Source: FEN-1297 sp964498065 (GTDB lineage: Bacteria; Bacteroidota; Ignavibacteria; Ignavibacteriales; Ignavibacteriaceae). Taken from it: 64,000 nucleotides of DNA. A program made the translations under genes and the position numbers. The notes below the pieces were generated by a model. That model was not told the DNA's origin. It ran no database searches and worked only from the letters and a program-made list of their open reading frames with translations. The stretch lies in NCBI GenBank assembly GCA_964498065.1, contig CAZCFZ010000004.1:1-64000 (forward strand). The letters are read 5' to 3'. This document shows positions 43,781-53,066 of this stretch, piece by piece; position 1 is the first letter of the stretch; every line of letters starts with the position of its first letter.

Positions 43781-45868
43781 ATGGCTATGATGGCCAAAAT
43801 GAGAAGTTTAGCCCCTGTTTTAATAATAGGATTCGGCGTTATAATGGTACTTTTTATGGTTATTTCAGGTTCAGACGTTATGGAAATTTTTGGAGCACGA
43901 ACGGACAACGTCGGTTCTATAAATGGTGAAAAAATTACCTATAAGGAATTTATGAAAGCTCTTGATACGGAAAGAGAAAATCTGAAACAACAAAAGGGAA
44001 AAGATGTACCGGACGAAGACAGCTTTCAATTTAGAGATCAGGTATGGAATACTTTGGTAAACCAAACTCTCTTATCACAACAAGTAAAAAAATACGGTAT
44101 AACTGTTTCGGATCAGGAAATAAGAAATATACTTCTAGGCCCAAATCCTCCTGAAGCTTTAAAAAGAAATTTCATTGACTCTACGGGAAAATTTAACAGA
44201 AGTCATTACCTCAGTGCACTTCATAATCCTGAAAATTCCAAAGCTTTATTAGGTTACGAAGAGTATTTAAAACAAACCCAATTGACTCAAAAACTACAAA
44301 GTATGCTTTTGGCGTCCATTACAGTAAGCAATGCAGAAGTTAAGAGAAAATTTATTGATCAAACTACTAAAATAAATGACCAGTATATATTAGTTGATTT
44401 AAACGAATTTCCCGATTCATCGATTAAAGTTTCCGAAGATGATTTGAAAAATTATTATAATTCACATCTTGATCAATATGGAATAAAAGCACAAAGAAAA
44501 ATTAGATATGTTATTTTCCCGTTTGTTCCTTCGGCGGAAGACTCTCAGAATGTTAGGTTAACGTTGGAAAGTATTTTAAACCAAACAAAAACAGATACAA
44601 CAAGTTTTAAGACTCTTGTCAATACTTATTCTTCTATACCATATTCAAAGGATACTTTATCTATTTCTTCCTTTGCTCCGGATGCAGCTGAAAAACTTTT
44701 AAATGCCAAACCGGGGATAATTATCGGACCGGTATTATCTAGACAGGGTTACAGCCTAATTCATTTTTTAGGAACCGTTCCTTCAAAAGAAACGGTAGTA
44801 AGAGCTTCTCACATTTTAATTAACCAGTATGGTGATGATGCTAAAAATTATGCCGAAGCTATGAAGATTTATGATCAAATTCAGAAAGGTGCCAGTTTTT
44901 CCGAAATGGCTAAAAAGTATTCCAAAGATCCGGGCAGTGCGCGGCGTGGAGGTGATTTAGGCTGGTTCGGAAAAGGTCAGATGATTCCTGAATTTGAAAA
45001 AGCTGCTTTCAGCGGAAAAGTCGGAGTTGTTCAAAAACCGATAAAAACCACTTACGGCTATCATATTATTAAGGTAACAGGTAGAACAAATAAAAAGTTT
45101 ATAGTTGAACAAATTGTAAATCCGATTAAAACATCGGTCGCAACAAAGGATCAGTTATTAAGCAATGCAAAAGATTTTTCTTATATAGCAAATAAAGATG
45201 CATTTATAAAAGAAGCAAAGTTGATGAATTATCAGTATAAAGAAACACCGACTTTTACAAAAGATGCTTACTACATTCCCGGATTAGGTGTCAGCGATAA
45301 ATTAATTAAGTTTGCATTTGATAACGATTTAAATTCAATTAGTGATCCTATTAGAACAACCGGCGGTTATGTTGTTGCCCAGGTTTCGGAAGTAATTCAT
45401 GAAAGTGTGAAACCGTTTGATAAAGTTAAAAATTTAGTTAAGCCTCTTGTTGTAAAAGAAAAGAAATATGAATTGGCAGAACAAAAAGCTGAAAGTATTA
45501 AAAGTAAAATCGGGGAAGATATGACCAAGGCTTTTTCTATAGATCCTAAAGCTGTTGTAAAGCAAACCGGTGATTTTTCCGTATCCGGTTCAGTCCCAGG
45601 TGTAGGATTAGATTATAATTTTATAGCAAATTCTATGAAATTGCCCCTTAATAAAGTCTCTAATCCTGTAAAAGGTGAAAAAGGTTATTATCTGATTAAA
45701 GTATTATCCAGAACTCCTTTTAATGCTAAAGCCTTCGCAATTCAAAGAAATAAAATTATGAATAATCTTTTGGAGCAAAAGAAAAATGACTTCTTTAACG
45801 AGTGGCTTGCAAGTTTAAAAAAGAATGCCGACATAGTTGACAATAGAAGTCAATTTTTCGGTGATTAA
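43781..45868 (+). CDS. Membrane-anchored periplasmic PpiD/SurA-like foldase
   Basis: 695 residues. One transmembrane helix near the start (about 10-32) and then a SurA-like N-terminal part (VGSINGEKITYKEFMKALD). A well-formed parvulin domain lies at about 336-433 (ASHILIN, YSKDPGSARRGGDLGWFGKGQM, YGYHIIKVTGR). Two weaker repeats on either side (about 241-335, ending SRQGYSLIHFLGTV, and about 500-545, ending GGYVVAQVSEV) look like degenerate parvulin copies. It helps fold outer-membrane and secreted proteins. Monocistronic, with a clear terminator at 45894. Confidence 0.88.
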   Translation: MAMMAKMRSLAPVLIIGFGVIMVLFMVISGSDVMEIFGARTDNVGSINGEKITYKEFMKALDTERENLKQQKGKDVPDEDSFQFRDQVWNTLVNQTLLSQQVKKYGITVSDQEIRNILLGPNPPEALKRNFIDSTGKFNRSHYLSALHNPENSKALLGYEEYLKQTQLTQKLQSMLLASITVSNAEVKRKFIDQTTKINDQYILVDLNEFPDSSIKVSEDDLKNYYNSHLDQYGIKAQRKIRYVIFPFVPSAEDSQNVRLTLESILNQTKTDTTSFKTLVNTYSSIPYSKDTLSISSFAPDAAEKLLNAKPGIIIGPVLSRQGYSLIHFLGTVPSKETVVRASHILINQYGDDAKNYAEAMKIYDQIQKGASFSEMAKKYSKDPGSARRGGDLGWFGKGQMIPEFEKAAFSGKVGVVQKPIKTTYGYHIIKVTGRTNKKFIVEQIVNPIKTSVATKDQLLSNAKDFSYIANKDAFIKEAKLMNYQYKETPTFTKDAYYIPGLGVSDKLIKFAFDNDLNSISDPIRTTGGYVVAQVSEVIHESVKPFDKVKNLVKPLVVKEKKYELAEQKAESIKSKIGEDMTKAFSIDPKAVVKQTGDFSVSGSVPGVGLDYNFIANSMKLPLNKVSNPVKGEKGYYLIKVLSRTPFNAKAFAIQRNKIMNNLLEQKKNDFFNEWLASLKKNADIVDNRSQFFGD

Positions 45869-45893
45869 TATTTAAAAAAATTTAATGAAATTG

Positions 45894-45929
45894 CCCTCAA
45901 TCATATTATGGTTGGGGGTTTTAATTTTT
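45894..45929 (+). terminator. Rho-independent terminator after the foldase gene
   Basis: Stem ccctcaa (45894-45900) with ttggggg (45912-45918), seven pairs including one G-T, an 11-base loop, then ttttaattttt (45919-45929). Confidence 0.75.
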
Positions 45930-45967
45930 AAATATATATTAAAATATTGCTTCAATAATTTATATTA

Positions 45968-46681
45968 ATGACACGAAAGTATTTAATCATATTTTTTATT
46001 TTTTATACCTCGGTTAACTTCGGTCAATATAATGGAAATCGATTTATGATAGGATTAAATGGAGTTTATACTTCCTCTGCGCAGATATATTTATATCCAA
46101 ATTCATCGGACGTTGTCTTAAGAAATACTTCTTTTCCTTTATCGAGTATAGTGAATCCGGGTATATTTTTTCGTTACAGGTTAATTGATGATTTAATAAT
46201 GGGATTTAACACAGAGTATATGACAAAATCAGAAAATGGTAATAATTTAACAGCCTTTTCTGATAATAAAACTGTAACTATTAATGTAAAAGACGGTTTT
46301 TTAATGATTCCATTTGAATTATCTTTATATTACTTACTGCCGTTTTCCACGGAAAGCTTTAAATTTCTGATGGGGGGAGGCGGGGCTTATTACTTTGGTA
46401 AACAAACGAGGAATTTCGGAAATGCAAGTATAAAAAGCAGCGAAACTCATATTGCTTACGGTATTCAAGTCTCAATTTCAATGGACTATTTAATTGATAA
46501 TAATTTAAGTATTCAAGGACCTATGAAATTTAGAGATCCTCAATTTACGGTTAAAAATATTTATGATCGTAAGACAGTAAATTACAACGGTAGTATTATT
46601 TATTTAGCACAAGATTCATTTGTTTCCAAGATAAATGTTAATGGTGTAACTTTTGTAATCGGAGCTGCATATTCTTTTTAA
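45968..46681 (+). CDS. Probable small outer-membrane beta-barrel protein
   Basis: 237 residues. Short signal peptide (MTRKYLIIFFIFYTSVNFGQ), then alternating hydrophobic strands with aromatic girdle residues (FMIGLNGVYTSS, GIFFRYRLIDDLIMGFNTEYM, LSLYYLLPFS, FLMGGGGAYYFG, THIAYGIQVSISMDYL) and a final GVTFVIGAAYSF ending in phenylalanine, the usual BAM recognition signature. Pattern and size match eight- to ten-strand outer-membrane proteins of Bacteroidota; no specific function is readable. Followed after 92 bases by aroK. Confidence 0.78.
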   Translation: MTRKYLIIFFIFYTSVNFGQYNGNRFMIGLNGVYTSSAQIYLYPNSSDVVLRNTSFPLSSIVNPGIFFRYRLIDDLIMGFNTEYMTKSENGNNLTAFSDNKTVTINVKDGFLMIPFELSLYYLLPFSTESFKFLMGGGGAYYFGKQTRNFGNASIKSSETHIAYGIQVSISMDYLIDNNLSIQGPMKFRDPQFTVKNIYDRKTVNYNGSIIYLAQDSFVSKINVNGVTFVIGAAYSF

Positions 46682-46773
46682 AAGATTAAATAAAAAATTA
46701 TTAATGTCGCTTTGACATTGCAAAAAACTTTCATTCATTTTTATTTTCCAATTAGTATCTTTGTTGCTGTACT

Positions 46774-47301
46774 ATGAAAGATAAAAGATTATTCTTAACC
46801 GGCTTTATGGGTTCAGGCAAAAGTACAATAGGACCGATTTTAGCCAATACCATCGGGTGGGATTATTATGATCTTGACAAAGTAATTGAAGATAAAATTT
46901 GTATGAAAGTATCCGAAATTTTTGAAAAATTAGGAGAGAAATATTTTAGGCAAGCTGAAAAAGAAACTTTGCATGAATTATTAATTAAAGAAAACGCTAT
47001 AATTTCACTCGGCGGCGGGACAATAGTAGATATAGAAAATTTGAATTCCATTAAAAAAGCCGGTAAACTTATTTATTTAAAAGCTTCTCCGGGTATAATT
47101 TATGAAAGAATACGATTTAAAAGAGACAGACCTGTACTCAATTTGAACGGAACGATTAATTTAAGTAAAAATGAATTTATGGATAGAGTTTCTAAATTAA
47201 TAGATGCCAGAATAAAGTTTTATGAACAAGCTGATGTTATAGTAGATACGGACAATATTTCAATTGGATTAACTGTAGACAAAATTGCTAGATTAATTTA
47301 A
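46774..47301 (+). CDS. aroK: Shikimate kinase
   Basis: 175 residues. P-loop GFMGSGKST (10-18), YDLDKVIED (about 30-38, shikimate and magnesium), EKYFRQAEKETL and SLGGGTI, then RDRPVL as the lid region. Phosphorylates shikimate at O3 in the chorismate pathway. Paired with aroB 29 bases downstream on the same strand, which fixes the function. Start ATG has no strong ribosome site. Confidence 0.94.
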   Translation: MKDKRLFLTGFMGSGKSTIGPILANTIGWDYYDLDKVIEDKICMKVSEIFEKLGEKYFRQAEKETLHELLIKENAIISLGGGTIVDIENLNSIKKAGKLIYLKASPGIIYERIRFKRDRPVLNLNGTINLSKNEFMDRVSKLIDARIKFYEQADVIVDTDNISIGLTVDKIARLI

Positions 47302-47330
47302 GCCTGAAAATAATTTTTGAGGAAGCTGAA

Positions 47331-48437
47331 TTGAATAAAATTATTGTTTCGCTAAAAGAAGCTGATTACCCGATTTATGTTGGAGAAAATATCTTCGTAA
47401 AAATTCCGGATTTAATTAATAAATTCAAATTGAATAAAAATATATTGGTTGTAGTTGATAAAAAGGTTAATGAATTTCATAACAGGAAAATACATTCGGC
47501 TTTAAAAAAAATTAATGTTAAAAAAAATTTTTACCTGTTAAACACAGGTGAAAATATAAAATCTTATAAGGAATTAAATAAAATTTATTCTTTCCTTTTG
47601 CGGAATAATTACGGCAGAGACAGCTTAGTTATCTCAATCGGTGGGGGAGTAACAGGGGATTTAGCCGGATATGCTGCCGCAACATACATGAGGGGAATTC
47701 AATTAATACATGTTCCAACAACACTGTTAGCTTCAGTCGACAGCTCTATTGGAGGAAAAACAGGTATTAATTTTGAAAAGAAGAAAAATATGATTGGTTC
47801 CTTTTATCAGCCTGAATTTGTTTTAGTAGATACAAATTTTCTTGCAACATTACCAGAAGAAGAAATAACTTCCGGTATAGGAGAGGTTATTAAGTATGCT
47901 TTCTTATCGGATTTAAATTTCTTCGATTTCATAAGTAATAAACTGGAAAATATATTACGTTTGGAAGATAAAACTCTTGTCAAGACAATAATAGGTTCGG
48001 ACAAAATAAAGGCTGCAGTAGTATCACAAGACGAAAAGGAAGCAGGATTAAGAAAGATATTAAACTTGGGTCATACTTTTGCTCATTCTTTTGAAACTGA
48101 GTTAAAATTCTCGATAAAGCACGGGGAGGCTGTTATAGCCGGATTAATATGTGCCTTAATATTATCAAACAAGCTGGGCTTTCTTTCGGATGATGATCTT
48201 AGAAATTATTTATTACTTCCTCTTAGAGTTAGCCTTCCTTCTAAATTATACGGATTGAATAAGGATAATCTGTATAATATTATGCTGCATGATAAAAAAA
48301 ATAGAAACGGCAGAATAAAGTTTGTATTGCTTGCCGAAATAGGTAAACTTTTACTAGATGTTGAAGCAAACAAAAAAGAGTTTTTTTATACTATTAGAGA
48401 AATGGAAAAATTGATTTTCCCAAATAAATATGATTAA
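47331..48437 (+). CDS. aroB: 3-dehydroquinate synthase
   Basis: 368 residues. Second enzyme of chorismate synthesis, NAD- and zinc-dependent. Blocks: SIGGGVTGDLAGYAA (about 103-117), HVPTTLLASVDSSIGGKTGIN (in two pieces HVPTTLLA and SSIGGKTGIN), ITSGIGEVIKYA, LNLGHTFAHSFE (zinc histidines) and KHGEAVIAG. Start is TTG 47331 with gaggaagc eight bases before. Probably cotranscribed with aroK. A strong hairpin begins 64 bases after the stop and may end the transcript. Confidence 0.95.
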   Translation: MNKIIVSLKEADYPIYVGENIFVKIPDLINKFKLNKNILVVVDKKVNEFHNRKIHSALKKINVKKNFYLLNTGENIKSYKELNKIYSFLLRNNYGRDSLVISIGGGVTGDLAGYAAATYMRGIQLIHVPTTLLASVDSSIGGKTGINFEKKKNMIGSFYQPEFVLVDTNFLATLPEEEITSGIGEVIKYAFLSDLNFFDFISNKLENILRLEDKTLVKTIIGSDKIKAAVVSQDEKEAGLRKILNLGHTFAHSFETELKFSIKHGEAVIAGLICALILSNKLGFLSDDDLRNYLLLPLRVSLPSKLYGLNKDNLYNIMLHDKKNRNGRIKFVLLAEIGKLLLDVEANKKEFFYTIREMEKLIFPNKYD

Positions 48438-48500
48438 CTTTAATCAAATACCTCTTTTTAATTTTGTAACTAAATATTTCAAATCAAGCACTTTAAAATA

Positions 48501-48645
48501 AAACTGCCGGATTCGAGGGATAAATCCGGCAGTTTCTGAGTGACATTCTTGTGGAGGGATGTTATGCTTAAAACTATTTTCTATTTTCACCTTAGTAGTA
48601 TCAACTGACATGCCAGCCGAATTTCCTTCGTTTTTTATCGTTTTT
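48501..48645 (+). ncRNA. Candidate structured RNA element, copy A
   Basis: A perfect 13-base stem, aaactgccggatt (48501-48513) with aatccggcagttt (48523-48535), closes on a 9-base loop, cgagggata. Downstream it shares with copy B the order ggga/ggg, ttgctTAAA, TATTT, CTATTT, CAC, then ATGCCA. A T-rich run at about 48630-48647 could end a transcript. Terminator of aroK-aroB, small RNA and dispersed repeat are the competing readings. Confidence 0.5.
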
Positions 48646-48780
48646 TGAGCATTAATATATTAAGAATAAAAATTACCTGTAAATATTACTTGAACATTTA
48701 CATATTTCCCGATAAGAAAAAAGAATAAAACATTTGTGATCTACATGAATAATTTTGAATAGTAATTTTTGTTATTTTAA

Positions 48781-48915
48781 AGAGGAGTTGGCGGGTTCCG
48801 AAGGAGAAATCCCGCCAATCTTATGATTGAATTTAATTAGAAGGGTTGCTTAAAGTATTTATCTATTTCACTATTGTTAGGCCAATTCCTATGCCATGCA
48901 AAACAGTTCGATTTT
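48781..48915 (+). ncRNA. Candidate structured RNA element, copy B
   Basis: Stem ttggcgggtt (48788-48797) with atcccgccaa (48809-48818): eight pairs, one mismatch, then one more pair, around the loop ccgaaggagaa. Compared with copy A the stem bases differ on both sides but pairing is kept, and the loop keeps a G-rich purine core (gaggga / gaagga). The following about 90 bases also align to copy A. Orientation is assumed from the neighbours. Confidence 0.5.
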
Positions 48916-49030
48916 GGAATAAATTTTAACTTGTGTATGTTTTATTTCAAGATTATTATTATTAAAGATCTATTTTGATACACTAATTAATCTTTAAAAA
49001 TTTGATTTAAATATTTTTGGAATATAAAAA

Positions 49031-49975
49031 ATGAACGAATCTAATTTGGACCTTGAAATTGATTTAGAAGAAGAAATCATTAAACTGAAAAAAGATTTAA
49101 ATGCTGTTATTTTAGCACATTATTACCAGGATTCGGAAATTCAGGATATTGCAGATTTTATAGGCGATAGTTTGGAACTAGCTAGAAAAGCCAAGTCAAC
49201 TGATGCAGATGTAATAGTATTTGCAGGAGTTCATTTTATGGCTGAAACAGCAAAGATATTAAATCCTAACAAGCTGGTTTTACTTCCTGATTTGGAAGCC
49301 GGATGCTCTCTAGCCGATAGCTGTCCGCCGGATTCGTTCAGTGCTTTTAGAAAAAAGTATCCTGACCATATTGCTATTACTTATATTAACTGTAGTGCTG
49401 CAGTAAAAGCGTTAAGTGATATTATTTGTACGTCAAGTAATGCAGAAAAAATTATAAATCAAATTCCAGAAGACCGAAAAATTATTTTTTCACCTGATAG
49501 AAATCTCGGCAAGTATTTAATAAAAAAAACCGGCAGGGATATGCTTTTGTGGGACGGCTCCTGTATAGTTCATGAGACGTTCAGCGAGAGAAAAATAATT
49601 GATCTGAAAATTCAAAATCCGGAAGCTAAAATTATTGCACATCCCGAATGCGAAGAAGTAATCTTAAGAAGATCTGATTATATAGGCTCTACCACAAAAT
49701 TATTAAAATACGTGCAGGAGGATTCTGCAGCGACCTATATTGTTGCAACAGAGGTCGGAATACTGCATCAGATGGAAAAATTTGCACCTAGTAAAAAATT
49801 GATTGCTGCACCACCGGATAAAAATTGCAGTTGTAATGAATGTCCTTATATGAAACTTAATACACTTGAAAAGCTGTATTTATGTATGAGAGATAAAAAG
49901 CCGGAAATACAGTTGGATGAAACGGTTATGCAGAAAGCATTGAAACCAATAGAAAAAATGCTTGAAATGAGTTAG
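49031..49975 (+). CDS. nadA: Quinolinate synthase
   Basis: 314 residues. Condenses iminoaspartate and DHAP to quinolinate with a 4Fe-4S cluster in de novo NAD synthesis. Visible: LAHYYQDSEIQDIADFIGDS (about 29-48), FAGVHFMAETAKIL, LPDLEAGCSLADSC, YINCSAAVKALSD, WDGSCIVHE, HPEC and GCx-like NCSCNECPYM near the end, supplying the three cluster cysteines. Length fits the family. Partner nadB is not in the window. Tail overlaps the histidine-kinase tail by four bases (both stops share ttag). Confidence 0.95.
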   Translation: MNESNLDLEIDLEEEIIKLKKDLNAVILAHYYQDSEIQDIADFIGDSLELARKAKSTDADVIVFAGVHFMAETAKILNPNKLVLLPDLEAGCSLADSCPPDSFSAFRKKYPDHIAITYINCSAAVKALSDIICTSSNAEKIINQIPEDRKIIFSPDRNLGKYLIKKTGRDMLLWDGSCIVHETFSERKIIDLKIQNPEAKIIAHPECEEVILRRSDYIGSTTKLLKYVQEDSAATYIVATEVGILHQMEKFAPSKKLIAAPPDKNCSCNECPYMKLNTLEKLYLCMRDKKPEIQLDETVMQKALKPIEKMLEMS

Positions 49976-51189
49976 GCTCTTTTCAAGATTATTTTAAAGG
50001 TTGTTCCTTCACCTGGAATAGAAGATTTAACATATATTTTACCTTGATGATAAGTTTCAATTATTCTTTTAGATAAACTTAAACCCAAACCCCAACCCCT
50101 TCGTTTTGTACTATATCCAGGACGAAATACATCTTTTCTCCTTTTTAAATCTATTCCTTTCCCTGTATCGGAAACTTCAATTTCAACACTATGGTGCAAA
50201 GCGTTTACATCAATCATTATTCTTCCCTGCTTTTGATCCATAGCATCCAATGAGTTTTTAACCAGGTTTTCTATCACCCATTCGAATAATTCCGAATTCA
50301 GCTTGGCTTTAGATTCCTTATCACCGTTGATTGTCAATTCAACACTTCTACCCGTTTGAGGCAGCCTTCTTTGGAAATAGTCAACGACATTTTTAATTTC
50401 ATCATAAACATTTAATTCTTTTAATTCAGGTGTTGCACCAATCTTTGAAAATCGGTAAGTAATTTTACTTAATTTTTCCACATCATTACTTATTTCTTCG
50501 GTAATGTCTACCACTTTATCAGGATCTTTAAAGTTAATTTTAAGCATCTCGAGCCAGCCCATAAGGCTTGAGATTGGTGTTCCGAATTGATGTGCTGTTT
50601 CCTTTGCCATTCCTACCCAAATATTGCTTTGTTCGCTGCGTTTAATATTACTAAATCCCACGTAGCCTAATATTATAAAAAGTCCCGCAATAAGAATTTG
50701 TAAATACGGATAAAACTTAAGCTGATTAATAAGATTGGAATCACCGTAATGAATTCTTTGAAGTACAACCGAGTCTTTATATGTTACCGCAATCGGCTTA
50801 TGCACTTTATCCATTTCGGTAATTTTATCATTAAAAAATTTTTCTAGTTGAGAGTTTGTTAATGAAGTATCATAAGGAATATTTTTAACATTCTTAATGT
50901 CATTTTTATTATCGAATTTAACTTTGTTGTCGGGACCGGTGTTAATTAAAGGGAAATCAATAGGTTTTAAAATATTTTCAAATAGGAAGGTAATGTCAAC
51001 ATCGGGCCTTGAGGTATTTGCTAAATATTCCAGACCTTTAGCATATAGTTGGACTATTTTCCGTTCGGTTGTTTGAAGTTTATTAACCAGGTTTTGAGTA
51101 TAATACAAAGTTCCCCCCGCAATAAAGATTGCTACTATTAATAATGCTATTTTTATATTTAATGAAGCAGGACCGCCGGACATTTTCAT
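49972..51189 (-). CDS. Orphan membrane sensor histidine kinase
   Basis: 405 residues. Two transmembrane helices (about 11-29 and 161-181) enclose a periplasmic sensor of about 130 residues of no known type. The dimerisation region has the phosphorylated histidine H200 in AKETAHQFGTPISSLMGWL, then an ATPase domain with N-box ENLVKNSLDAMD, DTGKGI and GWGLGLSLSKRIIE. A response regulator is not adjacent. Such kinases with AHEIGTP-like boxes occur singly in Bacteroidota. Faces nadA tail to tail. Confidence 0.9.
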   Translation of the reverse strand: MKMSGGPASLNIKIALLIVAIFIAGGTLYYTQNLVNKLQTTERKIVQLYAKGLEYLANTSRPDVDITFLFENILKPIDFPLINTGPDNKVKFDNKNDIKNVKNIPYDTSLTNSQLEKFFNDKITEMDKVHKPIAVTYKDSVVLQRIHYGDSNLINQLKFYPYLQILIAGLFIILGYVGFSNIKRSEQSNIWVGMAKETAHQFGTPISSLMGWLEMLKINFKDPDKVVDITEEISNDVEKLSKITYRFSKIGATPELKELNVYDEIKNVVDYFQRRLPQTGRSVELTINGDKESKAKLNSELFEWVIENLVKNSLDAMDQKQGRIMIDVNALHHSVEIEVSDTGKGIDLKRRKDVFRPGYSTKRRGWGLGLSLSKRIIETYHQGKIYVKSSIPGEGTTFKIILKRA

Positions 51190-51342
51190 TTATTGAATTC
51201 CTAATTATTAACTTCATTTAAATTTCAATAACCGGGTTTTCATATCCGAAATATCATGGAGATTATACCGATTAAAAAATTTAACCAAGTGTTTTATTAA
51301 AACTTATAAAAGATTAAACTGAAAATCTCCCCAGTACAACGG

Positions 51343-52614
51343 TTACTCTACAAAAAAAGTCTGTTGACGTTTCGGACCGACAGAAACGATTTTAATCTTA
51401 ATTCCTGATTTATCGGAAATAAAATTTAAATAATCTTTAGTTTTATCAGGCAGTTCTGAATATGACAGGCACTTTGATATATCACTGTTCCAGCCGGGTA
51501 AAATTTCATATACAGGTTTAACGGAAGAAAGGCGTTCAACATCCGTTGGAAATGATTTTAATAATTTACCGTTTAATTCATAACCTACGCATACTTTAAT
51601 ATTTTCGAAGCTGCTTAATACATCAAGCTTTGTAACTGCTACGGAATCGATGCCGTTAACCATAGCCGAATAACCGACTAAAAATGCATCGAACCATCCG
51701 CATCTTCTTGGTCGTCCCGTCGTAGCGCCGTATTCAACTCCAACTTTTCTTAGTTTTTCTCCTTCATCGTCAATTAATTCGGTAGGGAAAGGACCAAAAC
51801 CTACTCTAGTAGTATAAGCTTTTACAATACCGATAACGTTATCAATTTTAGTCGGTGGAATTCCCGTACCTGTGCAAGCACCCCCCGAAGTTGGGCTTGA
51901 AGATGTTACATAGGGATAAGTACCGTGGTCAACATCAAGCAACGCACCTTGCGCACCCTCAAGTAAAATTGATTTCCCTTCGGCTATTGCATTGTTCAAG
52001 TAAGAAGGAATATCCTTTATGTATTTATCTATAATTTTATCAAATTCAACATATTGTTTAATTATCTCTTCTACATCTAATTCATCGTGTCCGTAAACTT
52101 TCTTTAAAAGGTTATTCTTTTCTTTTATATTTTCTCTAATTTTTTCTTCCAAAACTTTACGATTTAGTAAATCAACTATCTTAATCCCTTTTCGTGCATA
52201 TTTATCTATATAGCAAGGTCCGATTCCTCTTCCGGTAGTTCCGATTTTATTCTCTCCGCTCTCGTTAATCGAATCCAATAATTTATGGTACGGCATAATT
52301 AGATGGGCATTATGACTAATAAACAATCTGCCGCCGACTTTTATGTTATTTTTCTCAAGTAAATTTATTTCGTCCAATAATGCAGTCGGGTCAATTACCA
52401 CACCATTTCCGATTACGCAAGTTACTTTATCTCTTAATATACCTGACGGAATGAGGTGTAAAATAAATTTTTTATCTCCAATTTCTACGGTATGGCCGGC
52501 ATTTGCACCTCCCTGATACCTGGTAACAATATCATACTTTTCACTTAATATATCTACTATTTTACCTTTACCCTCATCTCCCCATTGACTCCCCACAAGT
52601 ACTGTAGTGCTCAT
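51343..52614 (-). CDS. purA: Adenylosuccinate synthetase
   Basis: 423 residues. First committed step from IMP to AMP, using aspartate and GTP. Blocks: VLVGSQWGDEGKGKIVDIL (5-23), QGGANAGHTV, GNGVVIDP, GTTGRGIGPCY, LLEGAQGALLDVDHGTYPYVTSSSPTSGG (as EGAQGALLDVDHG and TSSSPTSGG), TTRVGFGPFPTEL and TTGRPRRCGWFDA. Start supported by a ggga site. Transcribed alone; separated from the STAS gene by a terminator. Confidence 0.97.
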   Translation of the reverse strand: MSTTVLVGSQWGDEGKGKIVDILSEKYDIVTRYQGGANAGHTVEIGDKKFILHLIPSGILRDKVTCVIGNGVVIDPTALLDEINLLEKNNIKVGGRLFISHNAHLIMPYHKLLDSINESGENKIGTTGRGIGPCYIDKYARKGIKIVDLLNRKVLEEKIRENIKEKNNLLKKVYGHDELDVEEIIKQYVEFDKIIDKYIKDIPSYLNNAIAEGKSILLEGAQGALLDVDHGTYPYVTSSSPTSGGACTGTGIPPTKIDNVIGIVKAYTTRVGFGPFPTELIDDEGEKLRKVGVEYGATTGRPRRCGWFDAFLVGYSAMVNGIDSVAVTKLDVLSSFENIKVCVGYELNGKLLKSFPTDVERLSSVKPVYEILPGWNSDISKCLSYSELPDKTKDYLNFISDKSGIKIKIVSVGPKRQQTFFVE

Positions 52615-52661
52615 TAATTTCTCCCTTAATAAAAATTTACAAAAACTAGAATTGTTTAAGC

Positions 52662-52697
52662 AAAATAAAAACTCCGAATCCTGAAATCCGGAGTTTT
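52662..52697 (-). terminator. Rho-independent terminator of the STAS gene
   Basis: Read on the minus strand: aaaactccgga (complement of 52687-52697), short loop, then ttcggagtttt (complement of 52667-52677) and an atttt tail at 52662-52666. Eleven pairs with one mismatch (G-C against A). It lies 28 bases after the STAS stop and ends its transcript before purA. Confidence 0.8.
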
Positions 52698-52724
52698 AAT
52701 AAAATTATTATTTAATATATAGAG

Positions 52725-53066
52725 TTAATTTGAAAAGCTTTTGATTGCTTCTTCGACTGTGTCATAAGATTCAAAAATTGTAATTAGTTTAGTAATTACC
52801 AATAGACTTTCAATCTTTTCCGTAGTCCTAGCTAGTTTTAAAAATCCGTCTCCCTTTTTCATAGTAGTTAATCCGCCTATTAGCATACCGAGACCTGAGC
52901 TATTCATAAATTTAACTTCAGATAAATCAACAACTATATTTTTCTTGCCTTCATCTAAATATTTATGGAGAAGTTCATTAAATTCTTTCGTATCCTCTCC
53001 ACCCATAACATTACCCTTAAGTTCTATGATAACTGCGTTATATTGTTCGACTACTTTGGTTTTCAT
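52725..53066 (-). CDS. STAS-domain anti-sigma factor antagonist (RsbV-like)
   Basis: I use ATG 53066 (113 residues), preceded by aaaggag; an upstream ATG at 53135 has no ribosome site and would add a basic non-homologous tail. STAS fold with VVDLSEVKFMNSSGLGMLIGG, the serine in NSSGLG being the usual phosphorylation site of anti-anti-sigma proteins. It should bind an RsbW-like kinase when unphosphorylated. It is not linked to a kinase or phosphatase here but a complete partner-switching cluster starts 2.8 kb away. Monocistronic with its own terminator. Confidence 0.87.
   Translation of the reverse strand: MKTKVVEQYNAVIIELKGNVMGGEDTKEFNELLHKYLDEGKKNIVVDLSEVKFMNSSGLGMLIGGLTTMKKGDGFLKLARTTEKIESLLVITKLITIFESYDTVEEAIKSFSN

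Larger units (their letters stand above)
48438..49030. other. Gene-free region of 593 bases with two related structured elements
   Basis: Largest gene-free stretch in the window. It contains two diverged copies of one element, A (48501 to about 48645) and B (about 48781 to 48915), described separately. Between and after them the sequence is plain AT-rich DNA. Two tiny frames, 14 codons at 48564 and 27 codons from TTG 48847, are in corresponding places in the two copies but B has no proper ribosome-site spacing. Confidence 0.6.

Noticed and set aside
48564..48608. 14-codon frame with a ggaggg site in element A
   Set aside because: The matching frame in element B has its purine run touching the start codon, so translation is unlikely in both; structured RNA fits better. 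Kept only as a note.
52725..53066. Counting the STAS gene at 52725 as part of the RsbU/RsbW operon
   Set aside because: It is on the opposite strand with its own terminator; a functional link is possible but not shown.
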